Source: B1Sed10-231 sp046483385 (lineage in GTDB: Bacteria > Planctomycetota > Brocadiia > SM23-32). Taken from it: DNA of 38,577 nucleotides. Shown piece after piece: positions 1-7,134 of this stretch. The notes under the pieces are model-generated. The model had not been told where the DNA came from. It made no database searches and worked only from the letters and a program-made list of their open reading frames with translations. The translations under genes were made by a program, and so were the position numbers. Every line of letters starts with the position of its first letter. The stretch's first letter is position 1. The stretch spans positions 1-38,577 of the forward strand of contig JAWODG010000207.1 of NCBI GenBank assembly GCA_046483385.1. The letters are read 5' to 3'.

Positions 1-252
1 GAGCTGACGGAGCGTTTCCGCCGGGCCAAACAGCGCTGGCAGCGCACACGCGACACCATCGGAACCTGCCGCCACGCCGAGAGACTGGTCACCGGATGCT
101 GCGAGCGCCACTACCGCTGCCACCACCCCGACCAGAAAGGCAACATCTACGAGCCCCGCCTCTGCAGCAGCCGATGCCCCCTCTACCGGAAGCAGGACAC
201 GAGTTGCTTGATACGAGCCTTTCATGCGAGAAAGACCCAGGTCGGAGGCTGA
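1..252 (+). CDS. C-terminal part of a Cys/His-rich protein (5' truncated)
   Basis: Reading frame 1 is open from the first base to the TGA at 250-252 and gives the last 83 residues of a protein that begins outside the window. The first third is basic and helical. A cluster of Cys and His residues follows (pattern C..H, CC..H, C.HH, then C...C), ending in a CPLY-type motif, which looks like a zinc-binding module. I do not recognise the family. It lies upstream of the mobile-element genes, on the same strand, and probably belongs to the element. The reading frame is seen directly; the zinc-binding role is inferred from residue spacing alone. Confidence 0.5.
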   Translation, partial: ELTERFRRAKQRWQRTRDTIGTCRHAERLVTGCCERHYRCHHPDQKGNIYEPRLCSSRCPLYRKQDTSCLIRAFHARKTQVGG

Positions 253-1006
253 TGGGAAAGGATTAGTCCCTCCATTGAGAACAGTGCCATGGTGCCTGTC
301 GTCTGGAGCCTTTTTTGGCGAGCATGGTCCTGTGTACATTGACCATGGCGATGTCAGCGATATTTGCCTCAGGAAGGGAGATGACCCGGAAAACCAATCG
401 GGCTTTGTCTTCACGGGGATGTACGTTCCGCTTCTGGCGCCGCGATACCGTCGCTCTCCTACAGGGCGCGGCGAACACCCTTTGACCAACGCATATGCGA
501 AGCTGGCCGGTGCAGTGTGGCGTCGTCAACGTGCCCCCCAAGCTGGGGGAAAACAAAGATGTAAACCAGCTGTTGCCCGTAGTGTTTAAGAAGCTGCTGT
601 ATGGGCTGGATGGAAGGCACGGCATAATGCGCTGTGTCGGGCTCTGTCGCCGGCTTGAGTACTCGGTCCGTATGGTGATCCTCTCCCACCCAGAACGTAC
701 CGTCGGTCAGATGTCGTTACCGTGGGATTCCGTGAGCGTTCTCTTCGGGGATCAACTTATTAAGTCGGGCGTATGTGCTGAAGCGGTAACCACGGCCCAG
801 AGAAAACTGGCTTCGAATACCGGGAACAAACTGAGACAAGTGCCGAACAGCATCCTCCGTAACAAATATATGTTCGCACATCGGAATCCATCCCTGCACA
901 GAATTGGCATTCTGGCATTTCACTCGGCCGTGCACTTCGACAGCTACGTGCTCAAGATACAATCCATGGCCACCAGTCACTTCGGGCGTATTTCGACGGG
1001 GATCAG
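253..1006. other. Lower-GC stretch without a secure gene
   Basis: About 750 bases with visibly more A and T than the flanking DNA. The longest open frame is on the plus strand (495-1103). A minus-strand frame (980 to 459) would be continuous except for one TAA at 717-719. Neither has a good ribosome binding site or a recognisable domain, and they are codon-aligned antisense images of each other, so at most one could be real. It may be decayed coding DNA inside the mobile element. Confidence 0.4.
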
Positions 1007-1387
1007 ATGTCAGTTGTGTCGACCTTCAGCAACGGCAGTCGGACAGAAGCGAAGGCCCTGTCCGTTGGGGAAAATCTGCTTTCTGACGCCGAGGGAGAGC
1101 TGAGGATTTGCTCGACTATGGACTTCCAACTGGGGCACTGGGTCGTCGGGCAGATCAGTAAGCTAAGGGCTCTGCTGAACCAGACGCTATCTGGGGCTGG
1201 TTTCCCTGATCTATGGAATCCCGAGGGGAAGCTTGACCGTGTTTTTGGCGACTTCGCGGGGCTTGGCAAGCGAGCCGAGGAGTACCTCACGGTCTTGACA
1301 AAGCATACGTTGACCGGCCTTCATCAGGCGGAGCGGCACTCGGCCTTCGGTGGGCCGGGAGCTGTAGCTCCTTCCGAGGTCAATTGA
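1007..1387 (+). CDS. Possible small hypothetical protein in the mobile element
   Basis: This 126-codon frame starts at an ATG with a weak GGGG-type ribosome binding site a few bases upstream and ends at TGA. Third codon positions are mostly G or C. The middle (residues about 40-105) reads like a soluble helical protein. No family is recognised. Support against: neighbouring frames are also open, base composition is lower in GC than in the secure genes, and the upstream DNA looks decayed. It could be the 3' remnant of a broken gene. Confidence 0.3.
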   Translation: MSVVSTFSNGSRTEAKALSVGENLLSDAEGELRICSTMDFQLGHWVVGQISKLRALLNQTLSGAGFPDLWNPEGKLDRVFGDFAGLGKRAEEYLTVLTKHTLTGLHQAERHSAFGGPGAVAPSEVN

Positions 1388-1413
1388 GCCGGTCAGGAGA
1401 CTCCGCTTTGGCT

Positions 1414-1441
1414 TTCGACACGAGCTTCTGACGGATATTAT
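1414..1441 (+). promoter_or_regulatory. Possible sigma70-type promoter
   Basis: TTCGAC at 1414-1419 and TATTAT at 1436-1441 are separated by 16 bases, about 100 bases upstream of the gene at 1546. The -10 box is good and the -35 box weak. Confidence 0.3.
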
Positions 1442-1545
1442 GTGAGCAACCACGTGCGGGGCTACCGTCTGCAGCGGGAAGCGCGGGTATCCCGGCCGCC
1501 TGCTCCGCACGTCCCTCTTCCCGGGACCGGACACGGGAGCCGGAG

Positions 1546-2478
1546 ATGCCGTCGGACTGGTCCGATCACCCTCTCATCCAGCGCCTTCTGGACGCCGACG
1601 AACCGCCGGATCTCACCGACAAGGAGCTGGCCCTCCTGGAAGCCTGCCTGAAGCAGCCCCTTCAGCCTTCCCGCATCCAGCGGGAAAACAGAAGGACTGG
1701 CCGCTCCGAGTACAAGGAACGCCGCAAATGGCTGAAGCTCATCCTCGATTACAACCGCAACCGCCGCGCGGCGCCTGCTGGAGACCGGAGTGCCGGTGAG
1801 CGCGGAGACCCGCCGCAGAAGGAAGCAGAAAGCCTGGCCGAGGCGCCACCGCGGACCCCGCCGGCGGGGCCAGAAGCCACGCTTGAGGCCAAGAGGAAGA
1901 CAAACCGTCCACCGAGACTCTGGACGCGCACCCACTGTCCGAGCTGCGGGCGGGATGGGATCGAGTTCGTCAGCCAGTCGGAGTTCAGCAGGCGCTGGAA
2001 GGAATACGACTCCGATGCCGTCGTCCGCACCACGGTGTCGAGCCGCATCAAGGACGGCAGGTACTGCGCTGATGCCAACGCTGACGTGCCGTGGTGTCCA
2101 CTCTGCAAGCACAAGACGCCCGAGGGGCAGGGCGTCAACCAGCCCGTGGAGAAGCCGAGCGTCTCTGATTACGTGCCCACGGAAGCTGAGAAACAGAAGA
2201 TGCTGGACTGGGTCGAGGATGCCGTATGCAGACGCTTTGACACGTTTCAGGTCGATTGGCTGAACCTGCAGAATCCACCCGAGCCGCTGGCCGTCGATTG
2301 CTTCCAGGAGGCGTTCGAGAAGGTTCTGCAGGCTATGCACGAACGCCGGGGAGCGCTCACGCGCGACGAGGTGGAGTCGCTGGCGGAAGATGCCATACAG
2401 GGCCGCATCCGCGATCACCAGGACGCGAAGTATCGTCCTCGGTTCCGAGACGGCGCCAGCCGTCCTGAGGACGAGTAG
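1546..2478 (+). CDS. Hypothetical protein with a central zinc-ribbon-like motif
   Basis: A 310-residue protein with ATG preceded by GGGAG at good spacing. The N-terminal 90 residues are basic and helical, and a Pro/Ala-rich linker follows (about 75-125). A CPSCG motif near residue 131 is matched by a CPLC motif near residue 186, which together could hold a zinc. The C-terminal third is acidic and helical. No family is recognised. The size, zinc motif and position ahead of the replication genes fit an accessory protein of an integrated plasmid or phage-satellite element. Function unknown. Confidence 0.7.
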   Translation: MPSDWSDHPLIQRLLDADEPPDLTDKELALLEACLKQPLQPSRIQRENRRTGRSEYKERRKWLKLILDYNRNRRAAPAGDRSAGERGDPPQKEAESLAEAPPRTPPAGPEATLEAKRKTNRPPRLWTRTHCPSCGRDGIEFVSQSEFSRRWKEYDSDAVVRTTVSSRIKDGRYCADANADVPWCPLCKHKTPEGQGVNQPVEKPSVSDYVPTEAEKQKMLDWVEDAVCRRFDTFQVDWLNLQNPPEPLAVDCFQEAFEKVLQAMHERRGALTRDEVESLAEDAIQGRIRDHQDAKYRPRFRDGASRPEDE

Positions 2479-2708
2479 CCGGACTATCCTGCCCCGTTGC
2501 GGCTGACCTCAGCAAGATCCCCAGAGCCGGACCCGCACGTCCCCCTCTCTCTGCGGGCCCGATGACCTGACCATCCCTATGCCGCACTGCCTTCCCGCAC
2601 CCCCGTGCGTCATGTGCGCACATGCAAGCTCCTGTCGCAGGATGTCGGTTCTGCAGCTTAGGTGAGTGAGCTGACGATTGTCCGCTGCAAACAAGAAGGA
2701 GCGAAGCC

Positions 2709-2933
2709 GTGCACAGGACGAGGGAAGTCATCGACCGCCTACGGGACGAGGGCTACTCCGTCTCCCCCGGCTACCTCCAGTACCTGCTGCGGGAGCGCAT
2801 CCTCCGAGCGCCATCGGAGCGTTTCGCTGGCGCCTACGTCTGGCGCGAACCCGACATCGATCGGCTTCGGTCGGTGCTCAAGCGCAGGGAAAGGGGCCCG
2901 GGGAGCGTAGCCAGACATGAGAACGGGAGATAG
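2709..2933 (+). CDS. Small MerR/excisionase-like DNA-binding protein
   Basis: A 74-residue protein starting at GTG, with AAGGAG eight bases upstream. Two overlapping ATG frames in other phases (2662 and 2678) lack this signal and are rejected. The sequence has the layout of a small winged-helix protein of the MerR or phage-excisionase type: a helix, a Ser-Pro-containing turn, a recognition-like helix with YLQYLLRE, then an aromatic wing (YVW) and a closing helix with DIDRL. This suggests DNA binding in the mobile element, such as control of excision or transcription. The next gene starts five bases later. Specificity cannot be told. Confidence 0.65.
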   Translation: MHRTREVIDRLRDEGYSVSPGYLQYLLRERILRAPSERFAGAYVWREPDIDRLRSVLKRRERGPGSVARHENGR

Positions 2934-2937
2934 CACT

Positions 2938-3288
2938 ATGGACGCAAGAGAAGCGAAGGCAGAGTGGGACGAGCTCAGCGGGCTGTACCTGGCCAAGAAC
3001 TACACCCGTGCGAAGTTTGCGGACGAGATCCAGAACCGACTTGAAGTGGTGATGCTTCGCGTGGTGCAGGGCCTGGCCTGCGCCCGCGAGCATGACCTGC
3101 TCTCCCCGGCGCAGATGGCGCAGGCCCAGGAGGCGCTGCTCGACATCGCGCACGCCGCGGAACAGCTCGGCGGGCTTGCAGCGATGCTATACGGGGAGAT
3201 CGACGGCCTGAAGGGCCGGATGGAGATGCTGGAGAGACAGTTCGACTCAGAGCCGGAGTCTGGACGATGCGGGTCGGATTCAAGGTAA
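2938..3288 (+). CDS. Small helical hypothetical protein
   Basis: I place the start at the ATG at 2938, with a CGGGAG ribosome binding site eight bases upstream, rather than at the in-frame ATG at 2917 that overlaps the previous gene. The 116-residue product is almost wholly helical with heptad-like Leu and Ala spacing (residues about 10-105), without Cys clusters or membrane segments. It follows the MerR-like gene by five bases, so the two are probably co-transcribed. No family recognised. The stop codon overlaps the first copy of a short repeated motif (ACAGTTCG at 3288-3295) found three times in the downstream leader. Confidence 0.6.
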   Translation: MDAREAKAEWDELSGLYLAKNYTRAKFADEIQNRLEVVMLRVVQGLACAREHDLLSPAQMAQAQEALLDIAHAAEQLGGLAAMLYGEIDGLKGRMEMLERQFDSEPESGRCGSDSR

Positions 3289-3605
3289 CAGTTCGCGGCG
3301 CGGTCCGGTATGTACCCAGTGGAGGCCCCCTGCGCGGTGGCCCCGCGTCAACCACCGGCCTGTGATCAGGCCGGTAAGCCCAGGGACTTTGCGCGATCCC
3401 TCGAGCATCCGCGCCGACGTTTCGGCCGGCGACGGGGTAGGTAAACAACAGGCGGCCACTGCACCGACTGCGATGGCCGAGGGATTTAGGCCGACGCTTT
3501 TGGCGCGCTTTACGAATGTAACAAGTAGGGGCTTCGGCCCGAACGCAGAGAGGACGACATGCGATGAACACAGAGCGCGAGATGCCGGTTGCCAGTGACA
3601 GTTCG
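3288..3605 (+). repeat. Short repeated motifs in the leader before the primase
   Basis: The 500-base gap 3289-3795 holds no secure gene but has small dispersed repeats. ACAGTTCG occurs at 3288-3295, 3598-3605 and 3726-3733. A GTAAnnAnnAGG-type motif occurs at 3437-3452, 3518-3531 and 3746-3763. They may be binding sites for an element-encoded regulator or replication protein; that role is inferred. Confidence 0.45.
3505..3559 (+). repeat. Duplicated leader, copy A
   Basis: This 55-base block matches 3737-3791 in order: GCGCTTT, then a GTAAnnAGTAGGGG core, a short CGG-rich stretch, and GAGAGGACGACA. Copy A sits just before a 61-codon reading frame and copy B just before the primase gene. This suggests a duplicated promoter and translation-initiation region, or a duplicated binding site. 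Confidence 0.6.
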
Positions 3606-3749
3606 CGCGTGGCCGAGGCGCCGACATCGGTGCATCGAGCGATGAGAATACAGATTTGTGTCCCGATCCCGGCGCTCGCCCCCCCTTTTACTTACAGACG
3701 GAGACGCACGCCGGCAATCGATGTCACAGTTCGGGTGCGCTTTTCGTAG
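3564..3749 (+). CDS. Possible leader peptide or remnant small gene
   Basis: A 61-codon frame begins five bases after leader copy A and ends inside copy B. Its position relative to copy A matches that of the primase start relative to copy B, which is the only reason to list it. The product is basic and has no recognisable motif. It could be a translated upstream peptide, the stump of a gene deleted between the two leaders, or chance. Confidence 0.2.
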   Translation: MNTEREMPVASDSSRVAEAPTSVHRAMRIQICVPIPALAPPFTYRRRRTPAIDVTVRVRFS

Positions 3750-3791
3750 GTAATCAGTAGGGGTCCGGTCGGACAACACGAGAGGACGACA
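3737..3791 (+). repeat. Duplicated leader, copy B, upstream of the primase
   Basis: Second copy of the block at 3505-3559. It ends five bases before the primase ATG at 3796, so it probably contains the promoter or ribosome loading site for that gene. A conventional -35/-10 pair is not obvious. Confidence 0.6.
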
Positions 3792-3795
3792 AGGT

Positions 3796-6204
3796 ATGCA
3801 CGCCCACCAGGACACGCTCGCTTCCCTCGACATCCGCCGCGTGGCCGAGGCACTTGGGCTTGAAGTGCACGAGGCGGGCGCCTGCTTCTACTGCCGCTGC
3901 CCGGTCACGGTCCACGAGCATGATGGCAGCAGGCCCCGCTGCCAGCTCGGGGGCGAGGAGGACCACCTGTGGTACTGTCACAAGTGCGGCGAGGGCGGCG
4001 ACGCCGTCGGCCTTGTCAAAGCCGTCCGGGGCTGCGATGCGGCCGGGGCGTTCGCATGGCTGAGGCAACGGGGCTTCCTGCCCGACCGCTCGGGTCGCGC
4101 TGCCTCGCCCGACCGAGCACCAGACGGGCCGCTTCACGAGCTCGCTATGCGGCGGGACTGGGCCGTCGAAGCGCTGGAGGCGCTGGGGGCTGTCGAACAC
4201 CAGCAGAACGGCCGGCCGGCTGAAGTACGTTTCCCGATGCGCGACGCCGACGGCGAGGTCACGGGATGGCGACGCCGCCGGGCCGACAACCAGCCCTTCG
4301 GCGAGGCCGGCAAGTGCCTGACGAGGAAAGGCGACAAGAACGGCCTCATCTGCCCGTGGCCCCTGCCCGATCCAGAGCACGATCCGGTTCTCGTCGTGGA
4401 AGGCGAGGCGGACGCGGTTGCCGCGCTCAGCGCGCTTCCCGGCATCCCAGTCGCGGCCACGCCCGGCGCCAATCCCGGCAAGGACTGCCTCAAGTATCTC
4501 CAAACGCTGCTGCCCGGGCGGTCGGTCGTCCTCGCGCCGCACCCGGACGGCAGCGGCGCCGACTGGCGCGACCGCCTGGGCCGTGCGCTTCGGAACGTCC
4601 AGTGCGACGTGCGCTATGTCCCGCCCGAGGGGGGCGGGCTGCTCAGCTCGGATGCGGACCTCGACGACCGACTCCGGGCTGGCGCAGATCTCGAATGCCT
4701 GATGGATGAAGCGCTTCCGTGGCAGGACCCCAACGCAGAGAGCGAGACGATTGCGCAGAAGCTGCTCAGCCTGGTGGCGGCCGTCGAGTTCGTGCATTCG
4801 GGGGACGGCTCCGCCTGGGCGGTGATGCCGGAGGGGCGCGCGCTGCGCCTGGACGTGCGCGGGAGCCCGTTTGCCGCCTGGCTACGACACCGCTTCCTCG
4901 AAGCCCACGGCAGACCGGCCCGGTCCGGCGACGTATCCGACGTCCTCGGGGCCCTTATCGGCCGGGCGCGATTCGAAGGACCGAAACGAGAAGTATACAC
5001 CCGCGTGGCCGGGCACGGCGGCAACGTGTACCTCGACCTCGGACGCGAGGACACCATGGCCATCGAGATAACGCCGGAGGGCTGGCGCCTCATAGACCGG
5101 CCTCCGGTGTTGTTCGCCACGAGCGACGCGCTCGCGCCGCTCCCGGTGCCCGTCGAGGATGCCACGCCGGAGGACCTGGAGGCGCTGATCGACCTGCTGG
5201 GGCTGCCGGCGGTGGAGGCCCTCCTGGCGACGGCCTGGGCGCTCGCGTGCCTCCAGCCGGGCAGACCCTTCGTCATCCTCGTGCTGATCGGCCCGGCCGG
5301 CTCCGGCAAGTCGACCAGGACGCGCCTGCTGCGGATGCTGGTCGACCCGGCCGGCGCGGACGGCACGCTGGTGGCCTCGCCCCCGCGGGAAGGACGCGAC
5401 CTCTACGCCGCCGCATCCGGCACGCACGTCCTGGCTCTGGACAACCTATCCAGTATGCCCCGCTGGCTCAGCGACCTTCTCTCCTCGGTCGCCACGGGCA
5501 GCGGCCAGGCCACCCGGCGCTACTACACCGACAACGAACTGGCCGTTGTCCAGGTGCGCCAGCCGGTGATCTTGAACGGGATCGAAGTCGCCGGGCTGGG
5601 CGAGGACCTGATGGATAGGGCCATCGTGCTCTCCTGCCCGCCCGTCGATGAGGCGCGCACGGAGGCAGACCTATGGCAGCAGGCCCGCGAGGCGGCCCCA
5701 CGCATCCTGGGCGCGCTCCTCGACGCGGCCGCGGTGGCCCTGAAGAACCGCGCGAGCATCAGCATCCCTGCCCACAGGCGTCCCCGCATGCTCGACTTCG
5801 CCACCTGGGTCAAGGCCGCCGAGCCCTACCTGCGCCAGGTGCCCGTCTGGCGCGACCTGGACTTCCTTGAGGTCTACGCCGCCAACCGCAGACAGGCCAG
5901 CGACGAGGTGCTCGAAGCCGACCCGCTGGGGGCGTTGCTGCTCAAGCTGGCCGGCGAACGCCGATGGAAAGGCAGCGCCTCCGAGCTGCTCGATACGCTC
6001 GAGGGCATGCTGGAGGACGAGTGCGGCCCCGATAGGGCCACCAGAATCATGCGGGGGAAACGGTGGCCATCCGCCCCGCACGTCCTAGGGGCGCGCCTGC
6101 AGCGCCTCGTCCCGCAACTCAAAGCCGCCGGCGTCTCCGCGAGACGGGGCCGCAGCGGATCGAGCGGCAGGGCCTGGATACTCGAGCCGGAGGTGCCGTT
6201 CTGA
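3796..6204 (+). CDS. Primase-helicase replication protein of the integrated element
   Basis: An 802-residue protein with the layout of phage and plasmid primase-helicases. Residues 30-64 carry a zinc finger (C30, C33, C49, C61, C64, with a YCHKCGEGGD segment typical of CHC2 primase fingers). A TOPRIM domain follows, with acidic motif VVEGEAD at about 200-206. The C-terminal half has a P-loop ATPase with Walker A GPAGSGKST (499-507, K505) and Walker B LALDN (D549), followed by a sensor-like segment with an Asn near 585. It likely makes primers and unwinds DNA to start replication of the element. The iteron and hairpin region immediately downstream is the natural candidate for its origin. Family assignment is firm; the origin pairing is inferred. 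Confidence 0.9.
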   Translation: MHAHQDTLASLDIRRVAEALGLEVHEAGACFYCRCPVTVHEHDGSRPRCQLGGEEDHLWYCHKCGEGGDAVGLVKAVRGCDAAGAFAWLRQRGFLPDRSGRAASPDRAPDGPLHELAMRRDWAVEALEALGAVEHQQNGRPAEVRFPMRDADGEVTGWRRRRADNQPFGEAGKCLTRKGDKNGLICPWPLPDPEHDPVLVVEGEADAVAALSALPGIPVAATPGANPGKDCLKYLQTLLPGRSVVLAPHPDGSGADWRDRLGRALRNVQCDVRYVPPEGGGLLSSDADLDDRLRAGADLECLMDEALPWQDPNAESETIAQKLLSLVAAVEFVHSGDGSAWAVMPEGRALRLDVRGSPFAAWLRHRFLEAHGRPARSGDVSDVLGALIGRARFEGPKREVYTRVAGHGGNVYLDLGREDTMAIEITPEGWRLIDRPPVLFATSDALAPLPVPVEDATPEDLEALIDLLGLPAVEALLATAWALACLQPGRPFVILVLIGPAGSGKSTRTRLLRMLVDPAGADGTLVASPPREGRDLYAAASGTHVLALDNLSSMPRWLSDLLSSVATGSGQATRRYYTDNELAVVQVRQPVILNGIEVAGLGEDLMDRAIVLSCPPVDEARTEADLWQQAREAAPRILGALLDAAAVALKNRASISIPAHRRPRMLDFATWVKAAEPYLRQVPVWRDLDFLEVYAANRRQASDEVLEADPLGALLLKLAGERRWKGSASELLDTLEGMLEDECGPDRATRIMRGKRWPSAPHVLGARLQRLVPQLKAAGVSARRGRSGSSGRAWILEPEVPF

Positions 6205-6228
6205 TGCGCACCATGAATGGAGAAAAGA

Positions 6229-6488
6229 GTGACAGCATGGTGACGGCAAGTGACGGCACAGTGACGGCAACGCTGTCACCCCGATACGGCTTCGCGGCCC
6301 CGCGGAGGGCCTTCTCAGTCGAAGGTGACGGCAGTGACGGCGAAATCCCTACTCCCTACATACACCGTGACAGCTTTCTTCCTTGCCTCCTGTGGCGTTG
6401 GAACAAGAGGAAGAAGGAAAGAGAAGGCAGCAGAGGCGTGTGTGTACAGAGTAGCGGAAATGCCGTCATCGCCGTCACTGCCGTCACC
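6229..6488. repeat. GTGACGGC iterons: candidate replication origin
   Basis: The octamer GTGACGGC or its variant GTGACAGC occurs at 6229, 6240, 6250, 6261, 6325, 6334 and 6367. In reverse it occurs at 6272, 6471 and 6480, with a one-mismatch copy at 6462. The first five starts are 10 or 11 bases apart, about one helical turn, so a protein would meet them on one face of the DNA; the later pairs are nine bases apart. Directly downstream of a primase-helicase gene, this is the arrangement expected for origin iterons. Autoregulatory operators are the main alternative. Confidence 0.7.
6324..6488. other. Long nested hairpin beside the iterons
   Basis: Three nested inverted repeats share one centre. 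The outer arms, 6324-6343 and 6469-6488, match perfectly over 20 bases and are themselves made of iterons. The middle arms, 6349-6365 and 6438-6454, pair at 14 of 17 positions. The inner arms, 6374-6389 and 6407-6421, are a pyrimidine-rich and a purine-rich tract that pair with small bulges around a 17-base loop. The structure could be extruded from DNA at an origin or formed in a transcript. Pairing is seen directly; function is inferred. Confidence 0.65.
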
Positions 6489-6643
6489 GGCCCGAAGGTT
6501 TTGGGTCCTACCTGGCCGCAATCGGCCTCGGCCGCGCTGGAAACCGTTACCGACCAGGCTAAGTTTGTTGCGAGCGTTAGAGACTTTGGCGCTTGCCGTG
6601 CGCGGTTGTGTCCCGTGCGAAACCGTCGTGCAGAAAGGATGAG

Positions 6644-6868
6644 ATGAAGCCCGACCTTACCGTTCAGAATGTAGCCGAACTGATGGGGGTCCACCCCGAG
6701 ACCGTGCGGCGCCTGGCCCGGGCGGGCAGGCTCTCCGGCGCCTACAAAATCGGGCGCCAGTGGCGATTCGCCCGGGAGGCCATCGAGCGAATACGCGGCC
6801 AGGTGATCCGCTACACCTACCACGCCGACATCCAGCTGTCGAGCCTGCGCGGAGAGGAATCTGAATGA
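6644..6868 (+). CDS. Excisionase-family helix-turn-helix protein
   Basis: A 74-residue protein. I choose the ATG at 6644, preceded by AGAAAGGA, over an upstream in-frame ATG at 6593 that would reach into the non-coding region. The sequence is a typical MerR-like excisionase domain: LTVQNVAELMGVHPETVRRL (helix-turn-helix, about residues 5-24), then RAGRL, a GRQWRF wing and a closing helix. Such proteins direct recombinases toward excision or act as small regulators. The stop overlaps the next start (ATGA at 6865-6868), and a recombinase follows, so excision control is likely. Confidence 0.85.
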   Translation: MKPDLTVQNVAELMGVHPETVRRLARAGRLSGAYKIGRQWRFAREAIERIRGQVIRYTYHADIQLSSLRGEESE

Positions 6869-7134
6869 GGTCACGTGCCCTCGACCAGCCTGTGCGAGAC
6901 GGGACAGAAGGGCCCGAAAAGGGCCTTGAGTCCCCCCGCACCCCCGGTATCATGCCGGAGGCGGTCGAGGTGCCGAGCGGCGCCCCGGATTGGGTGACAG
7001 CCGACCTGCTGGAGGAGGCCATCGAGGTGTGGCAGCCTTATTACGACGAGGAGCTGGACGCCGACGACGCCCTGGAGATCGCCCTGAGCGTGGGGCGTCT
7101 GGCCGAGGTCATTTCGGGAGAGGGCGGGACATGA
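6865..7134 (+). CDS. Small recombinase-associated hypothetical protein
   Basis: An 89-residue protein whose ATG overlaps the stop of the excisionase gene and whose stop overlaps the recombinase start (ATGA both times), so the three are translationally coupled. The N-terminal 40 residues are rich in Pro, Glu and Gly and look disordered. The C-terminal half is a short acidic helical domain (W-x-PYYDEELDADDALEIA, then GRLAEVI). In my general recollection small proteins of this pattern often sit just before large serine recombinases in related bacteria; their function is unknown to me. A helper role in integration or excision is an inference from position. Confidence 0.7.
   Translation: MRSRALDQPVRDGTEGPEKGLESPRTPGIMPEAVEVPSGAPDWVTADLLEEAIEVWQPYYDEELDADDALEIALSVGRLAEVISGEGGT

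Noticed and set aside
459..980. Minus-strand gene interrupted by one TAA at 717-719
   Set aside because: It is codon-aligned with an open plus-strand frame, has no ribosome binding site and no recognisable product.
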